Positions 51,744-61,130 of a stretch of DNA of 64,000 bases are shown here, one piece after another; the stretch's first letter is position 1, and each line of letters starts with the position of its first letter. Source of the DNA: Moduliflexus sp964602655. Its GTDB lineage: Bacteria > Moduliflexota > Moduliflexia > Moduliflexales > Moduliflexaceae. A model generated the notes under the pieces. It searched no databases and was not told where the DNA came from. It worked only from the letters and a program-made list of their open reading frames with translations. Position numbers and translations under genes: made by a program. The DNA lies in the NCBI GenBank assembly GCA_964602655.1, contig CAZRSF010000011.1:39438-103437 (forward strand), given 5' to 3'.

Positions 51744-53132
51744 ATGGAACTCCGATATACTCCAGAAGAGCTTTTCCAGGCTGTTCACATGGTCACGGAG
51801 CAGCATTTCGACATCCGCACCGTGACGATGGGCATCAACTTGAAAGATTGCATTGACGCCGACGTGAAACGGCTTCAAGAGAAAATGTACGCCAAAATCA
51901 CGACCAAAGCCGCCCGTCTCGTCGAAGAAGCCAAAGCATTGGAAGAAAAATACGGCGTGCCGATTGTCAATAAGCGCATTTCCGTCACGCCGATGGCGCT
52001 GATTATCGAAGCCGCGCTTTCCGCGAATCATGACAAAGAACGGGATATCGAACTCGCCGTCGAAGTCGGGAAAACGCTCGATGCGGCAGCGGCGGCGGTC
52101 GGCGTGGATTTCATCGCCGGATTTTCCGCATTAGTGCAGAAAGGGGAAACCTACGGCGATACCGTGCTGATTGACGCGATTCCCGCCACGTTATCGCAAA
52201 CCCAGCGGCTATGCAGTTGCGTCAATGTCGCCTCCACGCGCAGCGGTATCAACATGACCGCGATTGCCAGGATTGGCGTGATGATTAAGGAGCTTGCCGC
52301 GAAAACGCCGGACGCCATCGGTTGCGCGAAATTCGTCTGCTTTGCCAATGCGGTCGAAGATAATCCGTTTGTGGCGGGCGCGTTTCATGGCGTCGGCGAA
52401 GGGGACTGCGCGATCAATGTCGGCGTCAGCGGCCCCGGCGTGGTCAAACAGGCGTTGGAAAATCACCCGGAAGCGGATTTGACCGAAATGGCGGAACTGA
52501 TCAAAAAAACCACCTTTCGCATTACCAGAGTCGGCGAATTGATCGGGCGCGAAATTTCCAGACGGCTCGGCGTCGAATTCGGCATTCTTGATCTGAGTTT
52601 AGCCCCGACGCCGGAAATCGGCGATTCGGTCGCGGAAATTCTGGAAGTGATGGGGCTTGCCAAAGCGGGCGCGCCCGGTTCGACGGCGGCGTTGGCGATG
52701 CTCGTTGATGCGGTCAAAAAGGGCGGCATGATGGCGTCAAGCTGCACCGGCGGGCTGAGCGGCGCGTTCATTCCGGTCAGCGAAGATCAGGGCATGGTGG
52801 AAGCGATTCGCGTCGGCGCGTTAAGTATCGAAAAGTTGGAGGCCATGACCGCCGTCTGTTCCGTCGGCCTGGATATGGTGGCTGTGCCCGGCGAAACGCC
52901 GTCAACGACGCTTGCCGCCATTATCGCCGACGAGTGCGCCATCGGCATGATCAATAATAAAACGACAGGGGTTCGGATTATCCCGGTTCCCGGCAAAAAA
53001 GCGGGCGATTACATCTCATGGGGCGGGCTGCTCGGCGGTTCCTATATCATGCCGGTCAGCGAATTTTCAGCGGATCGGTTTATCGGTCGCGGCGGGCGAA
53101 TTCCTGCGCCGGTCGTGGGAGTTCGGAATTAA
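51744..53132 (+). CDS. UPF0210 (PFL) family protein
   Basis: A 462-residue cytoplasmic protein of the UPF0210/DUF711 family. Family features are FDIRTVTMGINLKDCIDADV, ISVTPMALIIEA, NVASTRSGINMTAIARIGVM, the GEGDCAINVGVSGPGV loop and PVPGKKAGDYISWGGLLGGS at the end. The biochemical activity is unknown; homologues often pair with an ACT domain protein. The start ATG at 51744 lies right after the palindrome; there is no strong ribosome site, so translation may depend on the operon structure. Confidence 0.92.
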   Translation: MELRYTPEELFQAVHMVTEQHFDIRTVTMGINLKDCIDADVKRLQEKMYAKITTKAARLVEEAKALEEKYGVPIVNKRISVTPMALIIEAALSANHDKERDIELAVEVGKTLDAAAAAVGVDFIAGFSALVQKGETYGDTVLIDAIPATLSQTQRLCSCVNVASTRSGINMTAIARIGVMIKELAAKTPDAIGCAKFVCFANAVEDNPFVAGAFHGVGEGDCAINVGVSGPGVVKQALENHPEADLTEMAELIKKTTFRITRVGELIGREISRRLGVEFGILDLSLAPTPEIGDSVAEILEVMGLAKAGAPGSTAALAMLVDAVKKGGMMASSCTGGLSGAFIPVSEDQGMVEAIRVGALSIEKLEAMTAVCSVGLDMVAVPGETPSTTLAAIIADECAIGMINNKTTGVRIIPVPGKKAGDYISWGGLLGGSYIMPVSEFSADRFIGRGGRIPAPVVGVRN

Positions 53133-53150
53133 AAAACAAAGGAGGCTTGC

Positions 53151-55013
53151 TTGAAAGAGATTCAGACGATGACAGCACAACGAATGCTTGAAAAAACAGA
53201 CTGGTTGACCATCGCATTTTGGGGCACGGTCGCATTAGCGTTTTGGATGCGGTTTCACGACCTCGCGAACATGCCGCTACATCACGATGAAAGTCTGTAC
53301 GGCACTTACTGCTGGCGGTTTTTCAAAGGCGAAGGATACGCCTATGACCCGATGCTGCATGGGCCATTTATGTTTCATTTTCAGTTCATTCTCTTCTTTC
53401 TGTTCGGTATCAGCGATTTTTCGGCGCGCATGGGACCGGCCTTGTTCGGCGGCTTGATCGTCGCGAGCGTGTATCTGCTGAAAGATATGGCCGGGAGACT
53501 CGGCATCGTGCTGATCGCCCTGTTCATCACCTTTTCCCCCACGCATCTGTATTATAGCCGCTTTTTTATTCATGATAGCTATAGCGCGTTTTTTACATTG
53601 ACGTTTGCGGCGTGCGGCATCAAATACTGGCAGACTCGCAAACGGCTGTGGCTGCACCTGACAGCGGTATCGCTCTCGATCATGTACTGCATCAAAGCGA
53701 ATGCCTATATTCATACGTTTATCCTGGTCACGTTCCTGATCGTGCTGGGAATCTTCGAGCATCTTTGTTTTCGTCTGCCCCGCTTCGAACGCTCGCTGCA
53801 AGGTGAATTCACCAACTATCCTCAGGAGCGTTTTCCCAATGAATCTATGGAAGCGCCGTTCACGCGCTTTCTGCGATTTGCGCGGCAGGAACAATATCCG
53901 CTGATTCTCGCGGGATTCGTGTTCATCTGGGTCTATATCATCCTCTACACGACGGTGTTTACGCATCCGCAAGGCTTATGGGACGGCATTTACCGCACCT
54001 GGACGTACTGGCTGAACCAGCACAATATGCAGCGGATCAAAGGGCCGTATCATTATTATCTGTCGTATCTTTTTCTGTATGAATTTCCGACGATGGCAAT
54101 CGGGCTTGGCGGCGTGCTGATTTCGATTTCATGCACGACAAAACGGGCGATCTTCGCGGCCTGGGCGACCATTTTGGCGGGCGTTCTTGCGATGATATTC
54201 GGCAGGCAGCCGCTGCCGTCCTGGTTTGCGCTGACGCACATGGAGTTTCAGTTCGATCTGATTCTCACCGTGTACGTTCTGTTGATCGGCTTGTGGGGGA
54301 CGTTGCATTTTTTAGCGAGGCGCGAACGATTGACGGCGTTATTTGTGTATTGGACGGCGCTCGGTTTTCTGATTTACGCCTACGCCGGAGAAAAAGTCCC
54401 CTGGTTGTTCGTGCATGTGCTGCTGCCGTTGCTTATTCTGGCGGGCATCATGCTCAACAACGCCTTGACCGCGTCATGCTGGCGCGCGCGAACGATCCCG
54501 ATGCGCTGCGTCAAATATGCCGCGAGTCTCGTCGGCGTATTGTTGGCCGCGTACACCTTGCACACGACGGTGCTGTTGAATTATTACAATCGCGCCAATC
54601 CGGCGGAACGCATGGTCTATACGCAAACGTCGTGGGACATCGTGAAAATGCTTGAGGTGATCGAGGATATTCGCTTCAGCGTCGGCGCAGAAGACGCGAA
54701 AAAGCCGGTGATCGCAGTGCAGGGCGATGCGACCTGGCCGTTAGCCTGGTATCTGCGAGATTATGACGGCTGGTTCTTTCCGGGCGAGTTGACCGATATT
54801 GATCGCCCGTTGGTCGTGATCAATTGGGAAGACCGCGAAAAATACCGCGAGACGCTGAAAGATTATCAGGAAATTCGCGTCAAATTGCGGGAATGGTGGA
54901 TTCCCGATATGAATCAGGATTCGTGGCTGAAGTGGTGGGAATACGTCATGTATCGCAAAGTCTTCAATCCCACCGGCTCGACCGATATTGCCTTTTATAT
55001 GAAGCGAACCTGA
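53151..55013 (+). CDS. Agl23/TIGR03663-like membrane glycosyltransferase
   Basis: A 620-residue membrane protein with about 10-12 helices. It has the GT-C signature MRFHDLANMPLHHDESLYG in the first loop and the pattern HGPFMFHFQFILFFLFGISD, matching the TIGR03663 family (flippase activity-associated Agl23). C-terminal WKW-like and NWEDREKYRETL segments form an extracytoplasmic domain. TTG at 53151 has GGAGG 5 bases upstream and an ATG follows 4 codons later; the TTG is preferred. Likely transfers a sugar from a lipid carrier. It is 18 bp after the UPF0210 gene. Confidence 0.8.
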   Translation: MKEIQTMTAQRMLEKTDWLTIAFWGTVALAFWMRFHDLANMPLHHDESLYGTYCWRFFKGEGYAYDPMLHGPFMFHFQFILFFLFGISDFSARMGPALFGGLIVASVYLLKDMAGRLGIVLIALFITFSPTHLYYSRFFIHDSYSAFFTLTFAACGIKYWQTRKRLWLHLTAVSLSIMYCIKANAYIHTFILVTFLIVLGIFEHLCFRLPRFERSLQGEFTNYPQERFPNESMEAPFTRFLRFARQEQYPLILAGFVFIWVYIILYTTVFTHPQGLWDGIYRTWTYWLNQHNMQRIKGPYHYYLSYLFLYEFPTMAIGLGGVLISISCTTKRAIFAAWATILAGVLAMIFGRQPLPSWFALTHMEFQFDLILTVYVLLIGLWGTLHFLARRERLTALFVYWTALGFLIYAYAGEKVPWLFVHVLLPLLILAGIMLNNALTASCWRARTIPMRCVKYAASLVGVLLAAYTLHTTVLLNYYNRANPAERMVYTQTSWDIVKMLEVIEDIRFSVGAEDAKKPVIAVQGDATWPLAWYLRDYDGWFFPGELTDIDRPLVVINWEDREKYRETLKDYQEIRVKLREWWIPDMNQDSWLKWWEYVMYRKVFNPTGSTDIAFYMKRT

Positions 55014-55024
55014 TGCTATCGTAT

Positions 55025-55069
55025 GACGAAACTGACGTTTCGTCAAGGGCGAAACGTCAGTTTCGCCCT
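55025..55069. repeat. double palindrome, GACGAAAC family
   Basis: GACGAAACTGACGTTTCGTC followed by GGGCGAAAC and its complement. The two halves are also inverted relative to each other. Part of a larger element that continues with a linker to 55135. Confidence 0.75.
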
Positions 55070-55173
55070 ACAATGTACGATCTATTCAAAGGCAATTGGT
55101 ATAATATAGATGCAAGCGTAAAAAATTAATATCGCATGATTCACGACGAGTGCAACAGCTTGCTGTTGCACTC
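55070..55173. repeat. linker and GAGTGCAAC palindrome of a composite element
   Basis: The linker TACGATCTATTC and CAATTGGTATAATATAGATG (55077-55112) matches, inverted, the linker at 61698-61725 and the ATCTATAATATTAC linker at 61177. It ends in a perfect 26-bp palindrome GAGTGCAACAGC TT GCTGTTGCACTC at 55148-55173. No gene lies between 55014 and 55194. Confidence 0.7.
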
Positions 55174-55194
55174 CTGTCTGTGGGGAGATCTGCG

Positions 55195-55800
55195 CTATTT
55201 CTTTTCCATCAGCGATAACATGCCGGTTTTGCTTTCTTCGGTCAACATGAATTTTTTCCCGACGAACAGCAATTTCGAGGTCTGCACTTCTTTGAAGCTC
55301 GGGTCGGCTTCCGCTTGCGCTTTCATCGCGTCTTTCATATCGTTCAGCGCTTGTTTGAGCTGCGCCCGCTGCTCTGCCGGGACGTTGGCTTCGTCGGCAA
55401 CCATGTCGAATTGATCGATTTTCATCATCTGCACCATCAGCATATCGCAGTTCAATTGCCAGGTCGCGGTCGTTTTCATGGTCACGGTCATCGGCGGCTG
55501 CGGTTGGGGCATCGACACGAGCATTCGCATCATGCCGTTCGCCTGGAAGAGCATTTCGCCGTAAAAACCGCTCGGTTCTTGTTGATTCTTTTGTAATTCT
55601 TCAAGCGTGGTTTTGCCGGATTCCAACGCCTGCACGATTTTTAAGGCTTCGGCTTTGTTGGCGAGCAGTTGTTCGCTTTGGAGGATGATCCAATTGCCGT
55701 CGAGTTCGGACAAATCAATGCATCTGGCCTGCGCTGCCGACGAACACGTCAATAATAAGACAATCACGCATACTTTCATCATACACTTTTTTATCGTCAT
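55195..55800 (-). CDS. exported protein of unknown function
   Basis: A 201-residue secreted protein with a signal peptide (KVCVIVLLLTCSSAAQA) and a mature domain with paired cysteines (CIDLSELDGNWIIL near residue 27, and WQLNCDM). The WIILQSEQLLANKAE opening and CDMLMVQMMKIDQFDM region suggest a helical and beta-mixed small-ligand or inhibitor-like fold, but no family was recognised. AAGGAG precedes the ATG at 55800. It is the last gene before the scaffold gap. Confidence 0.65.
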   Translation of the reverse strand: MTIKKCMMKVCVIVLLLTCSSAAQARCIDLSELDGNWIILQSEQLLANKAEALKIVQALESGKTTLEELQKNQQEPSGFYGEMLFQANGMMRMLVSMPQPQPPMTVTMKTTATWQLNCDMLMVQMMKIDQFDMVADEANVPAEQRAQLKQALNDMKDAMKAQAEADPSFKEVQTSKLLFVGKKFMLTEESKTGMLSLMEKK

Positions 55801-55902
55801 AACAATCTCCTTGTGTGTTCACGCGATGCGTCAACGTCAACGCCGTCACACGTTGCCGGATGCGTGTAGGTATCAATAAAAATAACCGCAATGACTTGAA
55901 CA

Positions 55903-55912
55903 NNNNNNNNNN
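55903..55912. other. scaffold gap (10 N)
   Basis: An unresolved run of 10 N. The length is probably a placeholder, so sequence may be missing and the contigs on the two sides may not be neighbours in the genome. Confidence 0.99.
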
Positions 55913-55959
55913 ATGATTCATCCCGATGATCTGCCTCATGCTGTCGCCATCATGAACGC

Positions 55960-56433
55960 TCACAAGGCTTCGCGAGGCTCGACATAGAGGCTCGCAACCT
56001 GCGTTCGCTCTCGGCCATGATCCTGATAACGGATCGTGGCGATGACGATGACGACTTTCGGGCACAGCGGCGGGGTCAAGTCTAACAAACAGCGGTCTTC
56101 GACGCGTATCGTAATCGCGCCGACTGCCGAGGTCGGGAAATCTTGCAGCATGGCGGCCCAATCCGCAATATCGCCCTTGATGCGCTCATCGAGATGTTCC
56201 AGGTCTGCGGTCGTCGCCCCGTGATACCGCCTGGCGTCAAATGGGGTGGTGGCAATTCGATCCAGCATCATCTGATTGGCGTTCGTCGCGAACGTGCGGT
56301 TTTTGGCGCGTCGGATTTCCCGCATAGCATGGAGATAGATGGCAAACATGCTTAAAATGACGACCGCTAAAATCGTGATCGCTACCAAGACTTCCAACAA
56401 TGTGAAACCGCGTTGATTCCGCCTTCCGGGCAT
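55960..56433 (-). CDS. type IV prepilin-like protein
   Basis: A 157-residue pilin-like protein. A leader of basic residues ends in the prepilin cleavage and methylation site (RGFTLLEVLVAITILAVVIL) and the rest is a periplasmic domain with a disulfide pair (CLLDLTPPLCP). The GFTLLE signature and length suit a minor pilin or pseudopilin of the GspI/PilV type. Alone on this side of the gap; other pilus genes may lie in the missing region. The ATG at 56433 has GGAAGGCGG upstream. Confidence 0.8.
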   Translation of the reverse strand: MPGRRNQRGFTLLEVLVAITILAVVILSMFAIYLHAMREIRRAKNRTFATNANQMMLDRIATTPFDARRYHGATTADLEHLDERIKGDIADWAAMLQDFPTSAVGAITIRVEDRCLLDLTPPLCPKVVIVIATIRYQDHGRERTQVASLYVEPREAL

Positions 56434-56457
56434 AGCATCACTCCGATTCGAAGCGTG

Positions 56458-56478
56458 TGTCGAAATGCAATTTCGACA
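56458..56478. repeat. small palindrome, GTCGAAA core
   Basis: TGTCGAAAT, three bases, complement, in the divergent gap between the prepilin gene and murG. It belongs with the GTCGAAACT family. The rest of the 341-bp gap has only the candidate promoter at 56644. Confidence 0.6.
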
Positions 56479-56643
56479 TACAAGACTTCTGAGCTATCTG
56501 AAAGAGTTGTCGGATTTTGTCAAATAAATCTGTTCTCGAAGTCGTTTGTTTTTTCGCCCCTGAATATATTTCGTCATTGTTGTTCAGTAACGCGGCAAGT
56601 GGATACGCCTCCCGTCAGAACGGCGAATCCGTGTGAAAATTGT

Positions 56644-56672
56644 TGACTTTTCTCGCCGAATAAAATACCTTC
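56644..56672 (+). promoter_or_regulatory. possible sigma-70 promoter of murG
   Basis: TTGACT, 17-base spacer and TACCTT, about 100 bases upstream of the murG start. Good -35 and spacing, weak -10. Confidence 0.4.
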
Positions 56673-56774
56673 ATCTTATCTCGTGAAACGGCTTGTTTTC
56701 GTTTGTTTGCCGCAAAGAGATGGTTGAGGTTAACATGCGTTAACGTAAAAATTTTTCCATGAGATGAGACGGCT

Positions 56775-57908
56775 ATGAAAAAAAGTCACGGATTACCAAC
56801 GGAATCATCGCTCGCTCTGGTTATTACCGGCGGCGGCACGGGAGGACACGTCTATCCGGGCATCGCGGTCGCCAAAGAACTCAGGCGTCAACGCCCGTCG
56901 TCTTCGATCCTTTTTATCGGCACGAGCGCCGGATTCGAAGCGAAAATCGTGCCGTATGAAGGCTTTGCCTTAGAACCGATTGATGTGGAAGGCTTCAAAA
57001 GCCGCGGCGTCGCGGGAAAAGCGCGGGCATTAGCGAAACTTCCGCTGGCCGTGCTGCGGGCGCGGCAGCATTTGAAAACATTCGCGCCGGATGTCGTCTT
57101 CGGCACGGGCGGCTACGTCTCGCTGCCGGTGATGTATGCGGCATATCTGTCGCGCATTCCGACCCTGACCTTAGAGCCGAATCGTCAGCCCGGCATGGCA
57201 AATAAATTGATCAGCCGAATCGTTGACCGCGTCGCCATCTGTTTCGAAGAAACGGCGTCGGCGTTTCCGCAAAGCAAAGTGGTGTTTACCGGCAATCCGA
57301 TTCGCAAAGAATTTTCCGTGATCGGCAGGATTCCGCCGCCTGACAAAGGCACGGTCTGCAATATTTTGATTATGGGCGGCAGCCGCGGCGCGTCGTGCAT
57401 CAACAAGGCCGTGATTGACGCCTTGCCGTATCTTGCCGCGCATCGCGATTATCTCGTGTTCACGCATCAAACCGGCCCGGATGAATATGACGCGGTGCGC
57501 AAAGGATACGCGCGGCAGCAGTTTCGCGCCGAGGTGCTGCAATATATTGATGATACGCCGAAAATGTACGCCAAAGCGCATTTGGTCATCTGCCGCGCCG
57601 GAGCCTCGACGGTGGCGGAGCTACGCGCCAGTCAACGCCCGTCAATCCTGATTCCGTACCCGCACGGCGACCGCCATCAGGAGTTCAACGCGCAAGCGCT
57701 CGTGGATAAAGGCCTGGCGAAAATGATTCTGCAAGACTATCTGGACGGGAAAACGCTGGCTGACTCTCTGCTGCATTGCTTGAATAACCCGGATGCGATG
57801 GCGCAGGTGTGGGCGAATGCGCATGAAGCGGGCGAGAAAACTGCCGCAGAACAGATCGTTGACCTCTGTCTGCAATTCGCCGGAAAGCATTCTCTGCCGT
57901 CAGCCTGA
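56775..57908 (+). CDS. murG: UDP-GlcNAc:lipid I GlcNAc transferase
   Basis: Last cytoplasmic step of lipid II synthesis for peptidoglycan, at the inner face of the membrane. The 377-residue protein has the N-terminal glycine-rich GGGTGGHVYPGIAVAKEL, the FGTGGYVSLPVMYAA segment, and the C-terminal donor-binding domain with IMGGSRGASCINKAV, VICRAGASTVAELRASQ and IPYPHGDRHQEFNAQALVD. GATGAGACGGCT lies before the ATG, with no strong ribosome site. Not in a dcw cluster here; the next gene, 14 bp later, is a signalling-type protein. Confidence 0.96.
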   Translation: MKKSHGLPTESSLALVITGGGTGGHVYPGIAVAKELRRQRPSSSILFIGTSAGFEAKIVPYEGFALEPIDVEGFKSRGVAGKARALAKLPLAVLRARQHLKTFAPDVVFGTGGYVSLPVMYAAYLSRIPTLTLEPNRQPGMANKLISRIVDRVAICFEETASAFPQSKVVFTGNPIRKEFSVIGRIPPPDKGTVCNILIMGGSRGASCINKAVIDALPYLAAHRDYLVFTHQTGPDEYDAVRKGYARQQFRAEVLQYIDDTPKMYAKAHLVICRAGASTVAELRASQRPSILIPYPHGDRHQEFNAQALVDKGLAKMILQDYLDGKTLADSLLHCLNNPDAMAQVWANAHEAGEKTAAEQIVDLCLQFAGKHSLPSA

Positions 57909-57922
57909 ACCGAACGAGCGAT

Positions 57923-59104
57923 ATGTCTATGACAGAGCCTGAAACTCCCGTATTGCAAGACCCCGCCGCACAACGAGTTCAGACGAAAGAACCGCGCGAT
58001 TCCAATGACATCGAACGAAAATATCGCGCGCTGCTGGATCGCTTCAAGGCGACGCAGCAGGAGAACGACCAACTGCGCGAGGAGATCGAGAGCTTTAATT
58101 CCAAGCTCATCGAACGGGAGCGCGAACTCGATCACGTCAAAGAGCAGATGGAAGAGATGGTATCGCTGCTCCAGCAGATGCATCAGGAAGATGCGCGTCT
58201 GCCCGTCTTTCAGGCGCGCACCTCGGTGCAAGAGCGCGAGCGCCGGGAGAACGCCGCGATTGCGCAACGCCTGAAACTCGAAAACGCAGGCGATGCCGCG
58301 CCCCAGGAATTGTCAGCGCTGAATATCTGGTTGGCGACGCATAACCGTTTTGTGGATAAAATTCTCGGCCAATACCTGCGCCAGCGCGATCATTTGATTT
58401 GCATCCCGAATTATGGCAACGTCAAACAGATGTTGAAGATGGGAATGCTTCCCGATATTATCATTACCGGCGCTTACGATTTCGGGCTGGATGATCCCCG
58501 CCACTTGGCGTTTTTTCAATTTCTCGACGAGGCGCTCGCCCGACCGAACAAGCCGATTCCCCCGCATGAATTTTATGTGTTGACGCTCTCTTCGTCTGTG
58601 GCGGATGACACATGCGTCATGACGCAGCACCAGCGCCACACGGTGCGGCATGAATTTATCTCCAAATTTCGCGGCCTGCAAGTGACAATTTCGGAGGTGC
58701 GCTATTTCCTGGAAATGCGCCGCTGCCGCAAAGACATGATGCAGGCGGAACTGATGACGAATATCCGCACGATGGGCGATGTGGCGCGGATGATCATGGA
58801 GATTCAGCAACAGCAGAAAACCGGCCTGCTCGATGTCTTGAGCGATGATAACCCCGCGCAGGCGCGCTGGGCGTTTCAACTCTTCTTTTTGCAAGGGAAA
58901 CTGCTGAAAACCGAACATACGCTGGAATCGGCGGTGATGTTCCCGAATACGAACGACGACAAACCGCTGGAAAAAATCTTTACACTGACCTCGCTGGAAT
59001 CCACGCACAAGCTCAATCCGCCGCGCAACCTCTTCTTTTTCGCGCTGACGCAGCACGCCGTCTTCCGCGAAATTCGCAATCAACCCGCTACCAATCCAGG
59101 CTGA
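57923..59104 (+). CDS. receiver-like and DUF4388 (PATAN) signalling protein
   Basis: A 393-residue soluble protein. Residues 1-130 contain a coiled coil (DRFKATQQENDQLREEIESF followed by NSKLIERERELDHV). The middle (about 150-280) looks like an altered receiver: DHLICIPNYGNVKQMLKMGM, then DIIITGAYDFG, a phospho-site-like Asp with little else conserved. The C-terminal ~100 residues (MEIQQQQKTGLLDVLSDD, then FQLFFLQGKLLKTEH) match the style of DUF4388/PATAN domains. It follows murG by 14 bp. The function is unknown; a link between wall synthesis and a signalling network is possible. Confidence 0.6.
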   Translation: MSMTEPETPVLQDPAAQRVQTKEPRDSNDIERKYRALLDRFKATQQENDQLREEIESFNSKLIERERELDHVKEQMEEMVSLLQQMHQEDARLPVFQARTSVQERERRENAAIAQRLKLENAGDAAPQELSALNIWLATHNRFVDKILGQYLRQRDHLICIPNYGNVKQMLKMGMLPDIIITGAYDFGLDDPRHLAFFQFLDEALARPNKPIPPHEFYVLTLSSSVADDTCVMTQHQRHTVRHEFISKFRGLQVTISEVRYFLEMRRCRKDMMQAELMTNIRTMGDVARMIMEIQQQQKTGLLDVLSDDNPAQARWAFQLFFLQGKLLKTEHTLESAVMFPNTNDDKPLEKIFTLTSLESTHKLNPPRNLFFFALTQHAVFREIRNQPATNPG

Positions 59105-59254
59105 ACGTTCGACCCGCGCGATCTCTTCGTGTCGGCAAAAATAGGTTGACGAATAGGAGAAAATCTCTATCGGGCGCGGCATGCCGATAAGGGCAACAGT
59201 TGCGATGAACGCCACGTAAGTAAACACGTGAACATCGAGTGACCCCCATTCCTA

Positions 59255-59959
59255 TCATTCGAAAATTCTGATTAGCCATTGATGCAGCGGCAGCATGGCC
59301 TGAAAATGCGCGAAACAGAACTCCACGAACGCCTCGGAATACAGCGCGTCCGGAATCGGAATTTCAAGACCGGCATACAGTCCGTTATGCCGAAGCAGCG
59401 CAGCGTTCGGATGTCCGGCATCATATCCGGCAGGCACGCGTTTATAATGCGCGCCGTCAACGTGATACCCTGCCGCCGCGATCTCATTGACAGTCGTTGT
59501 CAGACGTGGGCCAAGTTCAGGATGAACGACGGCATCGCGATAGATTTTTAATAACGCGGGCGGGAAGATATAGAGGCCGACCGCAAGGTACAGGCTGTCA
59601 GGATTGAGTTGGAGATAGAAACCGGAGTTTTCGTTTTTGGGGCGACTTCCCTCCCAGAATAAGATGCCTAAAAACGTTTTATAGGGCGTTTTATCCGAAC
59701 TGAAGCGGGTATCCCGATAAATTCGATAAATCGAACCTGAGCCGGTCGCGCGATTGTCGAAGATCAGGCGCGGCGTCATCGAATTCAGGCGGTCGCCCAT
59801 TGCCGCGACAAATGCCTGCGCCGGCGTCAGGACATGCTGCTTGAACTCCGTCTTATGCGCTTCGAACCAGAGGCGATCATTATGCTGGACTAATTGACGA
59901 TAAAACGTGACCGTGTCGTTGGAAAATCCTGTGAATGCGGTGATATTCGTAGGCTGCAT
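59255..59959 (-). CDS. DUF2461 family protein
   Basis: A 234-residue protein of the DUF2461 family. It opens FTGFSNDTVTFYRQLVQHND, with the characteristic RLWFEAHKTEF, YRIYRDTRFSSDKTPYKTF and GFYLQLNPDSLYLAVGLY. C-terminal VPAGYDAGHPNAALLRHNGL continues the family pattern. These proteins are widespread, soluble and of unknown function. Length matches the family. Confidence 0.9.
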   Translation of the reverse strand: MQPTNITAFTGFSNDTVTFYRQLVQHNDRLWFEAHKTEFKQHVLTPAQAFVAAMGDRLNSMTPRLIFDNRATGSGSIYRIYRDTRFSSDKTPYKTFLGILFWEGSRPKNENSGFYLQLNPDSLYLAVGLYIFPPALLKIYRDAVVHPELGPRLTTTVNEIAAAGYHVDGAHYKRVPAGYDAGHPNAALLRHNGLYAGLEIPIPDALYSEAFVEFCFAHFQAMLPLHQWLIRIFE

Positions 59960-60254
59960 CGTATAAAAATCCCCATCGTAAAGACGCCCTGGCAGAGTGT
60001 TCTGCGGGCTGGTTGGTTTAAACTGTTTCCATCATCTTATTCCTTGTGTAAAATCCCGTTTCCCGAATGCTGACAGCAGCGAAAGAAGTCAATAAAAAAT
60101 ACGCCGATTTCGCGCCTTCGCGTTGGCGGACAACGCTGTCCGCGCTACGAGGGCTAAATAGTTATGATTACTAAAACATTCGAACACCGAAAGGAATAAA
60201 GAGACGCAAGAATGCCCTGATTGTTCGAAAATCCGGGCGCTGCGATAAAAAATT

Positions 60255-61121
60255 ATGGTGTACATCAAACTCATGTTGACTGCGATTTTCTGGGGCGGCA
60301 CGTTTATCGCCGGGCGCATCGTCGCTCAAAACGTCGGCCCATTTTCCGCCGCATTTTTCCGGTTTGCCATTGCCTCGCTCTGTCTGTTGGCCTACACGTA
60401 TTGGAAAGAGCGCCGCCTGCCGGCCTTGCCGAAACAACAATTGGGGTTATTGTTGTTGCTTGGGCTGACCGGAATTTTTGCGTATAATGTTTTTTTTCTG
60501 AAAGGCTTGAAACTGATTGAAGCGGGGCGCGCTTCGGTCATTGTGGCGAACAATCCGATTATCATCGCGCTCTTTTCCGCCTATTTTTTTAAAGAACGCT
60601 TGACGCCGATGCGCATTTTAGCGATTATATTGTCAGTCAGCGGGGCAATTGTGGTGATCACGCATGGCAATCCGCTCAGCATGATTCATAGCGGACTCGG
60701 CACCGGCGAACTCTATATTTTCGGCTGCGTCGCAAGCTGGGTGGCGTATTCGCTCATCGGCAAAATCGTGATGAAAACGCTCTCGCCGCTGCTCGCCGTG
60801 ACCTTTTCCGTCTTTATCGGCACGGCGTTGCTCACGCCCGCCGCGTATTTCGAAGGTGCGCTTCAGACCGCTCCGACGTACTCGTTCGCTCAGTGGGCTG
60901 GAATCGCCTATCTCGGCGTATTCGGCACCGTGCTCGGCTTTGTCTGGTATTATCAGGGGATTCGCGAAATCGGTCCGACGCGGGCGGGATTATTCATCAA
61001 TTTCGTCCCGGTCAGCGCCATTATCCTGTCGATCCTGATTCTCCACGAACCGATGACCTGGTCGCTGGCGGCGGGCGTGGCTCTGGTCAGCAGCGGCGTC
61101 TATCTCATGAACCGGAAATAA
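60255..61121 (+). CDS. EamA/DMT-family transporter
   Basis: A 288-residue integral membrane transporter with ten predicted helices in two EamA repeats: LMLTAIFWGGTFIAGRIVAQ in the first half and YIFGCVASWVAYSLIGKIVM in the second. The GPTRAGLFINFVPVSAIILS segment is the common second-half signature. Substrate cannot be deduced; drug/metabolite export is the family role. No clear Shine-Dalgarno precedes the ATG. The 295-bp gap upstream has no gene, only a GGCGGACAACGCTGTCCGC stem near 60126. Confidence 0.88.
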   Translation: MVYIKLMLTAIFWGGTFIAGRIVAQNVGPFSAAFFRFAIASLCLLAYTYWKERRLPALPKQQLGLLLLLGLTGIFAYNVFFLKGLKLIEAGRASVIVANNPIIIALFSAYFFKERLTPMRILAIILSVSGAIVVITHGNPLSMIHSGLGTGELYIFGCVASWVAYSLIGKIVMKTLSPLLAVTFSVFIGTALLTPAAYFEGALQTAPTYSFAQWAGIAYLGVFGTVLGFVWYYQGIREIGPTRAGLFINFVPVSAIILSILILHEPMTWSLAAGVALVSSGVYLMNRK

Positions 61122-61130
61122 TGTGTTCGA

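Noticed and set aside
58313..59227. Minus-strand frame whose first residues look membrane-like
   Set aside because: Nearly all of it is the reverse of the PATAN gene; the hydrophobic start is only about 30 residues.
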